Below are positions 45,215-53,433 of a stretch of 64,000 nucleotides of DNA, piece after piece. The position numbers and the translations under genes were made by a program. The notes below the pieces were generated by a model that worked only from the letters and a program-made list of their open reading frames with translations, ran no database searches and was not told the origin of the DNA. Position 1 is the first letter of the stretch; the number at the start of each line of letters is the position of its first letter. This stretch comes from an uncultured Cellvibrionales bacterium (GTDB lineage Bacteria; Pseudomonadota; Gammaproteobacteria; Pseudomonadales; Cellvibrionaceae), in the NCBI GenBank assembly GCA_913020115.1, contig CAJWBQ010000001.1:124001-188000 (forward strand), read 5' to 3'.

Positions 45215-45874
45215 ATGTTTACAGGAATAGTAGAAGCACTCGGCGAAATAGTCGCCACCAAGCCTAAAGGTGGTGATTTGAGGGTTAGGGTAAATACCGC
45301 CGACCTTGATCTTAGCGATGTACAACTGGGCGACTCTATTGCCACCAATGGAGTGTGTTTAACCGTGGTTGAACTGCCAGGTGATGGGTATTGGGCGGAT
45401 GTGTCAGTGGAAACTATCAACTGTACAACTGTAAAAGACTGGCAAGTAGGGAATGCTGTCAATCTAGAGAAAGCTCTTACCCCGGAAACGCGTCTCGGCG
45501 GGCATATTGTCAGTGGGCATGTCGACGGTGTGGGTGAAGTTGTGAGTCGTGACAAAGATGCTCGTTCAGAGCGTTTCACGGTGCGGGCCCCCAAGGAGCT
45601 GGCAAAATATATCGCTCACAAGGGTTCTATTACGGTAGACGGCACCAGTTTAACTGTGAATGCGGTAAACGGATCGGAATTTGAGTTGAATATTGTGCCG
45701 CACACCATTGAAAAGACGGTGTTTGGGACCTATAAAGCAGGAACTCAGGTGAATTTGGAGGTGGATGTTATCGCTCGCTATTTGGAGCGACTACTCTTAG
45801 GTGACAAAGCGGCTGAGAAGGACGCGGGCATCACATCAGCATTTTTGGCCGAACACGGATTTAATAAAGCGTAA
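45215..45874 (+). CDS. ribE: Riboflavin synthase alpha chain
   Basis: A 219-residue enzyme with two lumazine-binding repeats. Each opens with the family pattern (MFTGIVEALGEI at 1, LGGHIVSGHVDGVGEV near 97) and contains S-I-A-T-N-G-V-C-L-T or S-I-T-V-D-G-T-S-L-T. It dismutates two lumazine molecules to riboflavin. GGAG lies about 12 nt before the ATG. No FMN riboswitch precedes it. Confidence 0.97.
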   Translation: MFTGIVEALGEIVATKPKGGDLRVRVNTADLDLSDVQLGDSIATNGVCLTVVELPGDGYWADVSVETINCTTVKDWQVGNAVNLEKALTPETRLGGHIVSGHVDGVGEVVSRDKDARSERFTVRAPKELAKYIAHKGSITVDGTSLTVNAVNGSEFELNIVPHTIEKTVFGTYKAGTQVNLEVDVIARYLERLLLGDKAAEKDAGITSAFLAEHGFNKA

Positions 45875-45890
45875 TTACAAAGGTAAAACC

Positions 45891-47003
45891 ATGGATTTGA
45901 ACAGCGTTGAAGAGCTGATTGACGATATTCGTCAAGGCAAAATGGTTATTTTGATGGACGACGAAGACCGCGAAAACGAGGGCGACCTAATTATGGCCGC
46001 TGAGCAAGTGCGGCCTGAAGACATCAATTTTATGGCCACACATGCTCGAGGTCTCATTTGCCTCACCTTGGCTGAAGACCGCTGCCGTCAGCTCGATTTG
46101 CCCTTGATGGTTAGTGATAATCAGGCCCAGCACTCGACAAACTTTACCGTATCAATTGAAGCGGCTGAGGGTGTGACTACAGGCATCAGCGCCGCCGATA
46201 GAGCGCGTACCGTCCGAGCTGCCGTTGCTCGCGACGCCGTGGCAGCGGATATTGTTCAGCCAGGTCATATTTTCCCACTGATGGCTCAGCCTGGTGGTGT
46301 CATGAGCCGCGCAGGTCATACAGAAGCGGGTTGTGATTTGGCGCGTTTAGCAGGTTTTGAAGCGGCGTCGGTCATCGTTGAGATTATGAATGAGGACGGC
46401 AGCATGGCTCGTCGTCCAGATTTGGAAGCTTTTGCTCAAGAGCACAATATTAAAATTGGCACTATTGCTGATTTGATTCATTACCGCAGTGTCAAAGAGA
46501 AAACGGTTGAGTGTATTAATACACGCAAGGTTGAAACTCTATTTGGTCATTTTAATCTCAGAACTTATCGCGATATCGCCCGCGGCGACCTGCATTTTGT
46601 ATTGATGAAGGGTGATATTACTCAAGAAGATCCCACCTTGGTGAGAGTGCATGTTATGGACACCGCTCGAGACCTGCTCACCATTCAGCGTCAGGGCCCT
46701 AGAGAGTTTAAGTCTTGGAACTTTCATGATGCGCTAAAATGCGTTGAAACTGAAGGCAAGGGCGTTGTGGTGTTAATTTGTCGCAGTGAAACCACCTCTG
46801 AAATCGAAGAGAGCATAGACTGGATGTTGTCGGGCAAGCAAGTTCGCCCGAGTCAGGATATGGTTTATAAACAGGTGGGTATTGGTTCGCAAATACTCCA
46901 AGACGTGGGCGTTCGAAAAATGAAACTCATGTCGGCACCTCTGCGCTTCAGTGCCATTTCAGGTTTTGATCTGGAAGTGGTTGAACACATTACTTGTAAC
47001 TAG
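45891..47003 (+). CDS. ribBA: DHBP synthase RibB fused to a degenerate GTP cyclohydrolase II domain (RibBX type)
   Basis: A 370-residue protein. The N-terminal domain (1-205) is a full 3,4-dihydroxy-2-butanone-4-phosphate synthase ([37 protein letters not shown]). The C-terminal domain (205-370) has the GTP cyclohydrolase II fold pattern. However, where RibA has the zinc motif with three cysteines it reads [13 protein letters not shown] with none, so it cannot bind the zinc and should be inactive as a cyclohydrolase. An intact RibA is encoded at 49421. Start ATG 45891 has AAAGG upstream. This variant is known in Proteobacteria as RibBX. Confidence 0.93.
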   Translation: MDLNSVEELIDDIRQGKMVILMDDEDRENEGDLIMAAEQVRPEDINFMATHARGLICLTLAEDRCRQLDLPLMVSDNQAQHSTNFTVSIEAAEGVTTGISAADRARTVRAAVARDAVAADIVQPGHIFPLMAQPGGVMSRAGHTEAGCDLARLAGFEAASVIVEIMNEDGSMARRPDLEAFAQEHNIKIGTIADLIHYRSVKEKTVECINTRKVETLFGHFNLRTYRDIARGDLHFVLMKGDITQEDPTLVRVHVMDTARDLLTIQRQGPREFKSWNFHDALKCVETEGKGVVVLICRSETTSEIEESIDWMLSGKQVRPSQDMVYKQVGIGSQILQDVGVRKMKLMSAPLRFSAISGFDLEVVEHITCN

Positions 47004-47013
47004 AGAAAATATT

Positions 47014-47484
47014 ATGAGCACGATCAATGTTGTTGAAGGTGATTTCACTTCATGCCAAGGGAAATACGCTCTAATTGTTAGCCGTTGGAATAGCTTTGTA
47101 GTTGAGAGTTTAAAATTGGCGGCTTTGGATACATTGAAACGCCACGGTGTGAGCGATGAGAACGTGACTGTCTACTACGCCCCAGGAGCTTTTGAGTTTC
47201 CACTGGTGGCGCAAAAAATCGCAGCTAAAAAAGAATTTGATGCAATCATTGCCTTGGGGGCAGTGATTCGTGGTGGTACGCCGCATTTTGAATATGTGGC
47301 GGGCGAATGCACTAAAGGCTTGGCCCAAGTGGGCATGGACGCTGGAGTGCCTGTAAGCTTTGGCGTACTCACTGTAGATTCAATTGAACAGGCCATTGAG
47401 CGCGCCGGTACCAAGGCGGGCAACAAAGGTGAAGAAGCTGCAAAAACAGCGTTAGAAATGGTGTCCTTGTTGGGCAAAGTGTGA
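47014..47484 (+). CDS. ribH: 6,7-dimethyl-8-ribityllumazine synthase
   Basis: A 156-residue enzyme that joins the RibB product to the RibD product to form lumazine. Family marks are [46 protein letters not shown] and [19 protein letters not shown] with the active-site region. Start ATG 47014; the open frame begins upstream inside ribBA. Its stop overlaps the nusB GTG start by 4 nt. Confidence 0.97.
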   Translation: MSTINVVEGDFTSCQGKYALIVSRWNSFVVESLKLAALDTLKRHGVSDENVTVYYAPGAFEFPLVAQKIAAKKEFDAIIALGAVIRGGTPHFEYVAGECTKGLAQVGMDAGVPVSFGVLTVDSIEQAIERAGTKAGNKGEEAAKTALEMVSLLGKV

Positions 47485-47945
47485 AAACTGATATGACTAC
47501 AAAAGCAACCCCAGCCTCTCGTCGCAAGGCTCGACATTATGCAATGCAGGCTCTGTATCAATGGCAGATGGCGGGCTCTTCTCTGAGTGATATTGAAGCT
47601 GAGTTTCGCAGCGACAATGATATGAAAAATGTCGATTTGGACTATTTTCATGAGCTTTTACATGAAGTGCCGAAACAACTTACGGCATTGGAAGCAAGCT
47701 TTGAACCACACCTCATTGAGCGAGCGTTAAATGAGCTAGACCCTGTCACTGAATCTTTACTGCGGATGTCGACCTATGAGTTGACGGCTCGTTTAGATGT
47801 GCCTTATAAAGTTGTTATTAGCGAAGCTGTGGCACTGGCGAAAAAATTTGGCGCGACAGACAGTCACAAATTTATCAATGGCGTGCTTGACCGTGCCGCG
47901 GTAGCTTTGCGCGCTATTGAAGTTCAGGCTGAGCGTAAATCTTAG
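47481..47945 (+). CDS. nusB: Transcription antitermination factor NusB
   Basis: A 154-residue all-helical protein that binds boxA RNA with NusE in rRNA antitermination. It has the N-terminal arginine-rich segment [18 protein letters not shown] and the C-terminal [29 protein letters not shown] 47481 overlaps the ribH stop (GTGTGA). ATG 47493, four codons in, is an equally possible start. Confidence 0.96.
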   Translation: MKTDMTTKATPASRRKARHYAMQALYQWQMAGSSLSDIEAEFRSDNDMKNVDLDYFHELLHEVPKQLTALEASFEPHLIERALNELDPVTESLLRMSTYELTARLDVPYKVVISEAVALAKKFGATDSHKFINGVLDRAAVALRAIEVQAERKS

Positions 47946-47949
47946 CATT

Positions 47950-48915
47950 ATGGCCGTCGGTGAGTTCGAGTTAATTCAGCAATACTTCCACCGAGAGGCT
48001 GGGGGTGAGGGCGTTGTGCTAGGAATCGGCGACGACTGCGCGCTGTTGCAAGTGCCTGAAGGGAAGCAGCTCGCTGTATCTATGGATACCTTGATTGCAG
48101 ATGTACATTTTCCTGCGAATGCTGACCCGGGCTTAATTGCCGAACGGGCGTTGCGGGTTAATTTGAGCGACCTAGCCGCTATGGGGGCTGAACCTCTGTG
48201 GTTTACCCTTGCGCTCTCTTTGCCGGAAGCAGATGAGCATTGGTTGGACAGTTTTAGTGAAGGTTTATTTGCCGCGGCCCATCGTTACGATTGTACCTTG
48301 GTGGGGGGTGATACCACCCGCGGCCCACTCAGCATTACCATACAAGTACACGGGGCTCTAACACCAGGTAAGGCACTGCTGCGAGGAAATGCTTCACCGG
48401 GTGATCGAATTTTTGTGACTGGAAAGTTGGGGGACGGGGCCGCTGCGCTCGCCGCATTAGAACACAGGTTCGAGGTGCAGGAAGAGCACGTCCAATATTT
48501 TGCCGATCAATATTATCGACCTACACCGCGTCTAAAAGAGGGGCAGCGTCTAAAAAGTTTTGCGTCTGCTGCTTTAGATATTTCTGACGGCTTACTTGCT
48601 GACTTGGGTCATATTTGTGAGCAGAGTTTAGTGGGGGCAGAAGTTGCCGTAGAGTGCTTGCCTATTTCGGAGCCTTTGGCGTTTTATGGCGATCAGTGTC
48701 CAGCGCTCGACTGGGCCTTGTGTGGGGGTGACGATTATGAATTATGCTTCACCGTCCCAGAGAAAAATTTATCCAGTGTGAAGGCGCTCATTTCTATGGG
48801 CGAATTAGTCGCCACTGAGATTGGTGAGATTGTAAGTGGCAGCCAAGTGCTGTGTAAGAATTTTGGTGAGGTGTATGAGCCTCCGCATTCGGGATACCAA
48901 CATTTTGAGCCGTAA
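47950..48915 (+). CDS. thiL: Thiamine-monophosphate kinase
   Basis: A 321-residue ATP-dependent kinase of the PurM/ThiL fold that makes thiamine diphosphate. Motifs are GIGDDCALL, VSMDTLIADVHF, LRVNLSDLAAMGAEP, VGGDTTRGPL and LDISDGLLADL. It starts 5 nt after nusB. The pgpA gene begins inside its last 41 nt. Confidence 0.96.
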   Translation: MAVGEFELIQQYFHREAGGEGVVLGIGDDCALLQVPEGKQLAVSMDTLIADVHFPANADPGLIAERALRVNLSDLAAMGAEPLWFTLALSLPEADEHWLDSFSEGLFAAAHRYDCTLVGGDTTRGPLSITIQVHGALTPGKALLRGNASPGDRIFVTGKLGDGAAALAALEHRFEVQEEHVQYFADQYYRPTPRLKEGQRLKSFASAALDISDGLLADLGHICEQSLVGAEVAVECLPISEPLAFYGDQCPALDWALCGGDDYELCFTVPEKNLSSVKALISMGELVATEIGEIVSGSQVLCKNFGEVYEPPHSGYQHFEP

Positions 48916-49390
48916 TACACCTCGGGCCGGTGAAATTTTCAGTAGCCCTATTCATTTTTTAGCCTTTGGTTTTGGTTCGGGATTGGCGCCAAAAGCCCCG
49001 GGCACTTTTGGTACTCTAGCGGCGATACCATTTTACTATTTGATCATAGATTGGCCTGCGCCAATTTATCTCGGTTTTCTGATCTTGACCTTTTTGCTGG
49101 GTGTTTACCTCTGTGACCGAAGTGCAAAAGAGTTGGGCGTCCACGACCATCCTGGCATTGTTTGGGACGAGATGGTTGGCTACTGGATTGTTATGTTTGC
49201 CGCACCTGCGGGTTGGCCTTGGGCACTTTTGGGTTTTGTTTTATTTCGTTTCTTCGATATTGTTAAGCCGTGGCCTATTGGCTGGATTGATGAAAAAGTC
49301 AGTGGTGGTTTCGGTATTATGCTCGACGATGTATTGGCGGCGCTATTCGCTTGGGGCCTGTTGCAGGTCGTCGCTTGGTTCTGGCTTTAA
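48875..49390 (+). CDS. pgpA: Phosphatidylglycerophosphatase A
   Basis: A 171-residue inner-membrane protein that dephosphorylates phosphatidylglycerol phosphate. The N-terminal FGFGSGLAPKAPGTFGTLAA and HDHPGIVWDEMVGYWI are family signatures, with several hydrophobic segments. Start ATG 48875 has GGTGAGG about 5 nt upstream and overlaps thiL by 41 nt, a common arrangement. Confidence 0.95.
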   Translation: MSLRIRDTNILSRNTPRAGEIFSSPIHFLAFGFGSGLAPKAPGTFGTLAAIPFYYLIIDWPAPIYLGFLILTFLLGVYLCDRSAKELGVHDHPGIVWDEMVGYWIVMFAAPAGWPWALLGFVLFRFFDIVKPWPIGWIDEKVSGGFGIMLDDVLAALFAWGLLQVVAWFWL

Positions 49391-49420
49391 GCCCTAAAAA
49401 ATTAAAGGAAGTACACGATT

Positions 49421-50029
49421 GTGACTCTGCGCTATGTCGAATCATCTAAGTTGCCCACTCCGTGGGGAATTTTTGCGATGCACGGTTTTGAAGACACCGA
49501 TGATGGTAAAGAACATCTGATTTTAACTATGGGTGATGTCCGTGGTGAGCAACCATTGCTAGCGCGTATTCATTCGGAGTGTTTGACGGGTGACGCGTTG
49601 TTTAGTTTGCGCTGCGACTGTGGTGCGCAACTGCAGTCGGCTATGCATAAAATTGCTTTAGAGGGGCGCGGTGCTATTTTCTATTTGCGTCAAGAGGGGC
49701 GGGGCATTGGTTTGCTGAACAAGATCAAGGCTTATCGTTTGCAAGATAGCGGTGCGGATACGGTTGAGGCCAATGAGCAGTTAGGTTTTGGGGCAGATAT
49801 GCGGGACTATTCAATGCTTAAGCCGATGATGGAGCACTTGAATATATCCAGTTTGAAATTGATGACTAATAATCCTCGCAAGGTTAAGGCTATGCAGGAG
49901 TTGGGAGTTGAGGTGGCTGAACGTTTACCACATCAAAGTGGTCGCAACCCACACAATGCTAAATATCTGGAAACTAAGAAGGGTAAGTTGGGGCACTTTT
50001 TGGATAAAGGTGATGATAGGGGCGAATAG
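49421..50029 (+). CDS. ribA: GTP cyclohydrolase II
   Basis: A 202-residue zinc enzyme, the first step of riboflavin synthesis. The full zinc motif is present ([20 protein letters not shown]), followed by [13 protein letters not shown] and [10 protein letters not shown]. It supplies the activity missing from the C-terminal half of the RibBA-like protein at 45891. Start GTG 49421 has AAAGGAAG about 9 nt upstream. Confidence 0.97.
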   Translation: MTLRYVESSKLPTPWGIFAMHGFEDTDDGKEHLILTMGDVRGEQPLLARIHSECLTGDALFSLRCDCGAQLQSAMHKIALEGRGAIFYLRQEGRGIGLLNKIKAYRLQDSGADTVEANEQLGFGADMRDYSMLKPMMEHLNISSLKLMTNNPRKVKAMQELGVEVAERLPHQSGRNPHNAKYLETKKGKLGHFLDKGDDRGE

Positions 50030-50139
50030 GCCCTGTTGTCATAGTGTTCGAGTTTCGGAATTCATTATTAGTTTGTTGTGCTAATAACTCGGGCCGCCAG
50101 AGCAGAGAAGATGGCCTCGAACGAACTCTGGAACTTGAG

Positions 50140-51291
50140 TTAGTACCAGAAGGAAAAGTAGAAGCGAATCACGTCGGCGTCGAAGCTGTATAATTCTTCT
50201 GTTCCCACATCACCGCCTGCTGTCACATCCCGAAAATCGTCATAGTCGAATTGCATGTGATCCCAGTAGAGGTTCACTGTGCTTTTGTTGAACCATGATA
50301 AATATTCAGATTTCAGTTCATAGGTCAGACCTAAGCCGATACTGGTGTTGCTGTAGGTGCTGAGTTCTTTGTCTCGGGCGCGGAAGTTTGTCGCTTCTTT
50401 AAATGCAAATAGGTCGCTGTAGAAGTCGGCGCCATCTTGTTGGTAGCGCCGAACTTTGGCTTCCAAAATCAAGCCGCTTTCAAAGGGGTGGGTGTAGCGC
50501 AGCTCTACATTGTTTGCGCTAATGCCCCAGCTGTCGGAGAAATACCGAGCTTCAAAGCGCAGTGCGGCACGATAGGGCAAGTAGTACATGGTGCGAAGGG
50601 CGAGTGCGTCACTGTTGCGGGTGTGTGGGTACAATTCAGCTTCGTAGCTGTAGCCTAGGCTGCCGGAATTTTCATCGAGATAGCGAACTGAACGATAGGG
50701 GTTGTTGAGGAAGCCTTCGTCAATGACTGTTTCGATCACTAGATTTGCAATGATGTTTTTGGTGAGAATTTGGGTGAGGCTTAAGTTATATCGGCGATGT
50801 TCTGTCGACTCTTCAAAGGCGTCATCGCCGTTGCGTTTCACTGTGTCGTCACCCAAGGAAAATCCCATACCTAGGGTTGTTAGGTCGCCAAAGAAATCTT
50901 GGCTGATGCCAAAGCTTACGGTGTTGGCCTCATAGTCGTCTTCACTGCTGTTGGTGAAACTCAAGTTGATCATTGTTTTGTCATAGAGATAGTCGGCGCC
51001 CGCGCTGAGTTGGGTGCGTTCTTCTGTGTAGGCACTTGCGGTTGCCTCTACGTCAATTGAGGCGCTAGACACCATGTCGACATAATAATTGCCATATACA
51101 GAAACTTTGTTGGCAATGTCTTTGCGGACCAAAACTGAGGGGCCGTCAATTGTTACTCCGCCGCCATCATAGGAGTGGTAGAGTACGTCGATTCGATCTT
51201 CGGGCAGAACGCCAGAGGAAACCTGGCCGCTGCCCATTGCAAAAATGCTTAGCAGGCCGATGACAATTTTTGTTTTCTTAGTTGCAACCAC
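50140..51291 (-). CDS. DUF3570 outer-membrane beta-barrel protein
   Basis: A protein of about 383 residues: a signal peptide (KIVIGLLSIFAMGSGQVSSG) followed by alternating beta-strand sequence ending in aromatic FYFSFWY, typical of an outer-membrane barrel, with DUF3570 features (EDRIDVLYHSYDGGGVTIDGP). I start at GTG 51291, because GGAGG (51304-51300) lies 8 nt upstream and the signal peptide follows at once. The frame extends upstream to 51384, but that part overlaps the DUF4266 gene and is not signal-like. The GTG lies inside the last codons of DUF4266, so translation is coupled. DUF3570 and DUF4266 commonly occur together, often with ApbE flavin transferase, which is absent here. Function is not established. 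Confidence 0.85.
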   Translation of the reverse strand: MVATKKTKIVIGLLSIFAMGSGQVSSGVLPEDRIDVLYHSYDGGGVTIDGPSVLVRKDIANKVSVYGNYYVDMVSSASIDVEATASAYTEERTQLSAGADYLYDKTMINLSFTNSSEDDYEANTVSFGISQDFFGDLTTLGMGFSLGDDTVKRNGDDAFEESTEHRRYNLSLTQILTKNIIANLVIETVIDEGFLNNPYRSVRYLDENSGSLGYSYEAELYPHTRNSDALALRTMYYLPYRAALRFEARYFSDSWGISANNVELRYTHPFESGLILEAKVRRYQQDGADFYSDLFAFKEATNFRARDKELSTYSNTSIGLGLTYELKSEYLSWFNKSTVNLYWDHMQFDYDDFRDVTAGGDVGTEELYSFDADVIRFYFSFWY

Positions 51292-51496
51292 AGCCGCCGC
51301 CTCCGCTACCTTCTGCACCGCGTGAAGCTTCGCGGGTTTCGTAAACGTGATTGATGTATTGAGTGGCCACGGCATCGCGTTCAAAGCTCATGATGGGGTC
51401 GGCCAAGTTCTGTCTTTCGTAGGGTTTCACCCAGGGTTTGATGGGCCCGCAGGCCGCGAGTGTTAGAGCGCACACGACAATGAGCAAGTGTTTCAT
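51278..51496 (-). CDS. DUF4266 small lipoprotein with Gly/Cys tail
   Basis: A 72-residue protein. The signal peptide ends in the lipobox LAAC (Cys16). The middle contains PWVKPYERQNLADPIMSF, and the last residues are GGGGCGCN with two cysteines one residue apart. Its start overlaps the TlpA-like gene by 4 nt, and its end holds the ribosome-binding site and start codon of the DUF3570 gene. The tail looks made for thiol chemistry or metal or cofactor attachment, and the adjacent thioredoxin could keep it reduced; that is inference. No known function. Confidence 0.85.
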   Translation of the reverse strand: MKHLLIVVCALTLAACGPIKPWVKPYERQNLADPIMSFERDAVATQYINHVYETREASRGAEGSGGGGCGCN

Positions 51497-51996
51497 TCTT
51501 TTAACAACTCTTTAATTTGTTGGCGATAGATTTTTTCGTAGCCAGGCTTGTAGCCGCGGTGAAGGTGACGCATTTTTCCATTGCGATCTACAATCACCGT
51601 TGTGGGCATGGCGTCTACGTTATAGAGTTCGCTGACTTCGCTGCTTACGTCGTAGAGAACAGGAAAGTCGACGGGGTTGTTTTTCAGGAAATTGTCGGCC
51701 AATGACGAGTCATCCTCAACGTTCACTCCCCAGACTGCCACGCCTGCGCGCTTGTAGCGTTTGTGGAGTTCATCGAGCTTGGGCATCTCCTGACGACAGG
51801 GCCCGCACCAGGTGGCCCAGAAGTTGATGAGTACTACCTGGCCTCGAAAGTCAGATAGACGCAGGTTCTTGCCGCTGTTGCTTTTCAGTGTGAAGTCGTG
51901 AGCTTCGCCCTTTATGGATTCTGCTTGGCTTGAAAGTCCTGCGCAAAGCAGCAGCGCAAAGAGGGCGAGCTTTAGGGTGTGGCGCGTTGTTTTCAT
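51493..51996 (-). CDS. TlpA-like periplasmic thioredoxin
   Basis: A 167-residue thioredoxin-fold protein with a signal peptide (to about residue 25). The active site is FWATWCGPCRQEMP and the cis-Pro loop is in DAMPTTVIVDRNG, as in TlpA/ResA. Such proteins keep cysteines reduced in the periplasm, for example on apocytochromes before heme attachment. Neighbouring genes encode CXXCH proteins and a two-cysteine lipoprotein, either of which could be the substrate. It overlaps the DUF4266 gene by 4 nt. Confidence 0.92.
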   Translation of the reverse strand: MKTTRHTLKLALFALLLCAGLSSQAESIKGEAHDFTLKSNSGKNLRLSDFRGQVVLINFWATWCGPCRQEMPKLDELHKRYKRAGVAVWGVNVEDDSSLADNFLKNNPVDFPVLYDVSSEVSELYNVDAMPTTVIVDRNGKMRHLHRGYKPGYEKIYRQQIKELLKE

Positions 51997-52009
51997 GTTC
52001 GGTTCTCAA

Positions 52010-52669
52010 TCAGAAAAAGAAAGTAATGCCTGCGTGAGTCTCAAGGTTATTCACCACTTGATCTTCACCCAGCAGGTCGTGTTCAAAAATATGGTCGCGC
52101 ACGTCAATGTGCACTGCTATCCAGTCTGTGGCGTAAAAACGGAAACCTATGCCGACGTTATAAGTAAAATGCTCTTCATCCGCGAAGTTGGTATTACCTA
52201 CGCCTCCAATCAAATAAAAATTGGAGTTGAATGCGTATTTCTCACCGAAGAAAATCTCTCCGGGTAAAATATTATAGCCTACAGAAAGATTGTAGTAGCT
52301 TAGGTCTCGCTGGTCGTCGCTTAGTATTTGCGTTGAGCCGCTGAGTTTTTCAAAGCTGGTTTCGCGGGTAGTGCTCACCCCGTAGTTGGCTTCCATGAAA
52401 AAGTCTTCGCTTACATGGTAAGCCAGCCGCAAGCCCCCCGCGCCATTGGTGCCGAAATCTTCGACGTTCATCACGCCGTAAAAAATACCGATTTCAAAAT
52501 CTTCGGTATCCACTTGCGCTTGGCGAATTTCGCGGCGTTGGGTATCGGGAGTGATCACGCGCTCCAGCCCTGGGTTAATATCATCGCCCTCCTGAGCCTG
52601 AACGTTTGCACTCAGGCTTAGAGGTAATAGCAGGGCGGCTAAAAAAAGACGTTGAATCCCATTTTCCAT
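52010..52669 (-). CDS. Outer-membrane beta-barrel protein
   Basis: A 219-residue protein with a signal peptide (to about residue 26, ANVQAQ) and eight or so amphipathic beta-strands ending in THAGITFFF, the C-terminal aromatic signal for barrel insertion. It resembles the small 'outer membrane beta-barrel domain' family known from myxobacteria and marine gammaproteobacteria. Its start overlaps the SH3-barrel gene by 31 nt; GAGGAAG about 7 nt before ATG 52669 supports it. The two barrels are probably paralogs that work together. No substrate is known. Confidence 0.85.
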   Translation of the reverse strand: MENGIQRLFLAALLLPLSLSANVQAQEGDDINPGLERVITPDTQRREIRQAQVDTEDFEIGIFYGVMNVEDFGTNGAGGLRLAYHVSEDFFMEANYGVSTTRETSFEKLSGSTQILSDDQRDLSYYNLSVGYNILPGEIFFGEKYAFNSNFYLIGGVGNTNFADEEHFTYNVGIGFRFYATDWIAVHIDVRDHIFEHDLLGEDQVVNNLETHAGITFFF

Positions 52670-53397
52670 TCGTTCACTTCCTCGTTATCGTCGCGGCTGG
52701 TCAGAGCCAGATAATTGTTGTATTCCAAGCGCATAACAAAGCGGCGAGATAAATACACGTAGGCGCCCGCACCAACGATTAGTGCTGTGTCGGTGCGGTC
52801 TTCAGTTTGTACTAAAGTGGTGTCGGGCGAGGTATCAATGACGCCCGAGCCCAGCAAGAAGAAGGGGGATACCCTCCAGTTGGGAAAAGGTTGATGCATT
52901 AAGGCTAGGCCAGCCATCTTGCTGTCTGAGAACTGTCCTGTGGCTTGAGAGAGCTTAACTTCCGCCGTAAAATTCTGAGTGAAGCGATAGCCTAAGGTTG
53001 CGCCCAGTGCGTTGGCGCCAGCGAAATCGCCGCCGTTAAAGCCAATCTCCCAGCGTCTGGCGAGGTAGTCTTCTTCGTTGGCTTGTTTGAAGGCGAGTTG
53101 TTTGCCATCAAAGCCCACGGTGTCGCCCATATGCGATACATGGGCCCAGCCCGTTTTACCTCTTTTGGTCTGTACCTTAATCCAGTCAGTGCGTCGTTTG
53201 ATGAGTTCTATAATCTCATCGCGCTCAACGACATGAAAAATAGGGTAGGCGCGCCCAGGCCCTGTGCGCATGTCGATATAACTGGTATCTACCGTGGCTT
53301 TTTCACGATCGTCGTCAGCGGCCCGCAAGCCAAAGGAAAGCAGTGTCAATATCAGGCAGGCCAGAGCGTAACAGGGCTTGTTGAAGAAAATATTAAT
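52639..53397 (-). CDS. SH3-domain outer-membrane beta-barrel protein with probable ATT start
   Basis: A protein of about 252 residues: a signal peptide, a bacterial SH3 domain (TSYIDMRTGPGRAYPIFHVV to KTGWAHVSHMG), then a beta-barrel ending in KMGFNVFF. No ATG or GTG gives a workable signal peptide. TTG 53349 would leave only 11 residues before the mature part. Upstream in frame, ATT codons at 53400 and 53397 would give a full signal with a lysine-bearing n-region, and GAGG (53408-53405) sits 7 nt before the ATT at 53397. I therefore propose an ATT start. The frame is closed by a stop at 53434-53436, the end of the preceding gene. It overlaps the second barrel gene by 31 nt. Confidence 0.8.
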   Translation of the reverse strand: MNIFFNKPCYALACLILTLLSFGLRAADDDREKATVDTSYIDMRTGPGRAYPIFHVVERDEIIELIKRRTDWIKVQTKRGKTGWAHVSHMGDTVGFDGKQLAFKQANEEDYLARRWEIGFNGGDFAGANALGATLGYRFTQNFTAEVKLSQATGQFSDSKMAGLALMHQPFPNWRVSPFFLLGSGVIDTSPDTTLVQTEDRTDTALIVGAGAYVYLSRRFVMRLEYNNYLALTSRDDNEEVNEWKMGFNVFF

Positions 53398-53433
53398 AAT
53401 CTTGCCTCGTAGATAAACGGTTAGTTTGGCGCA

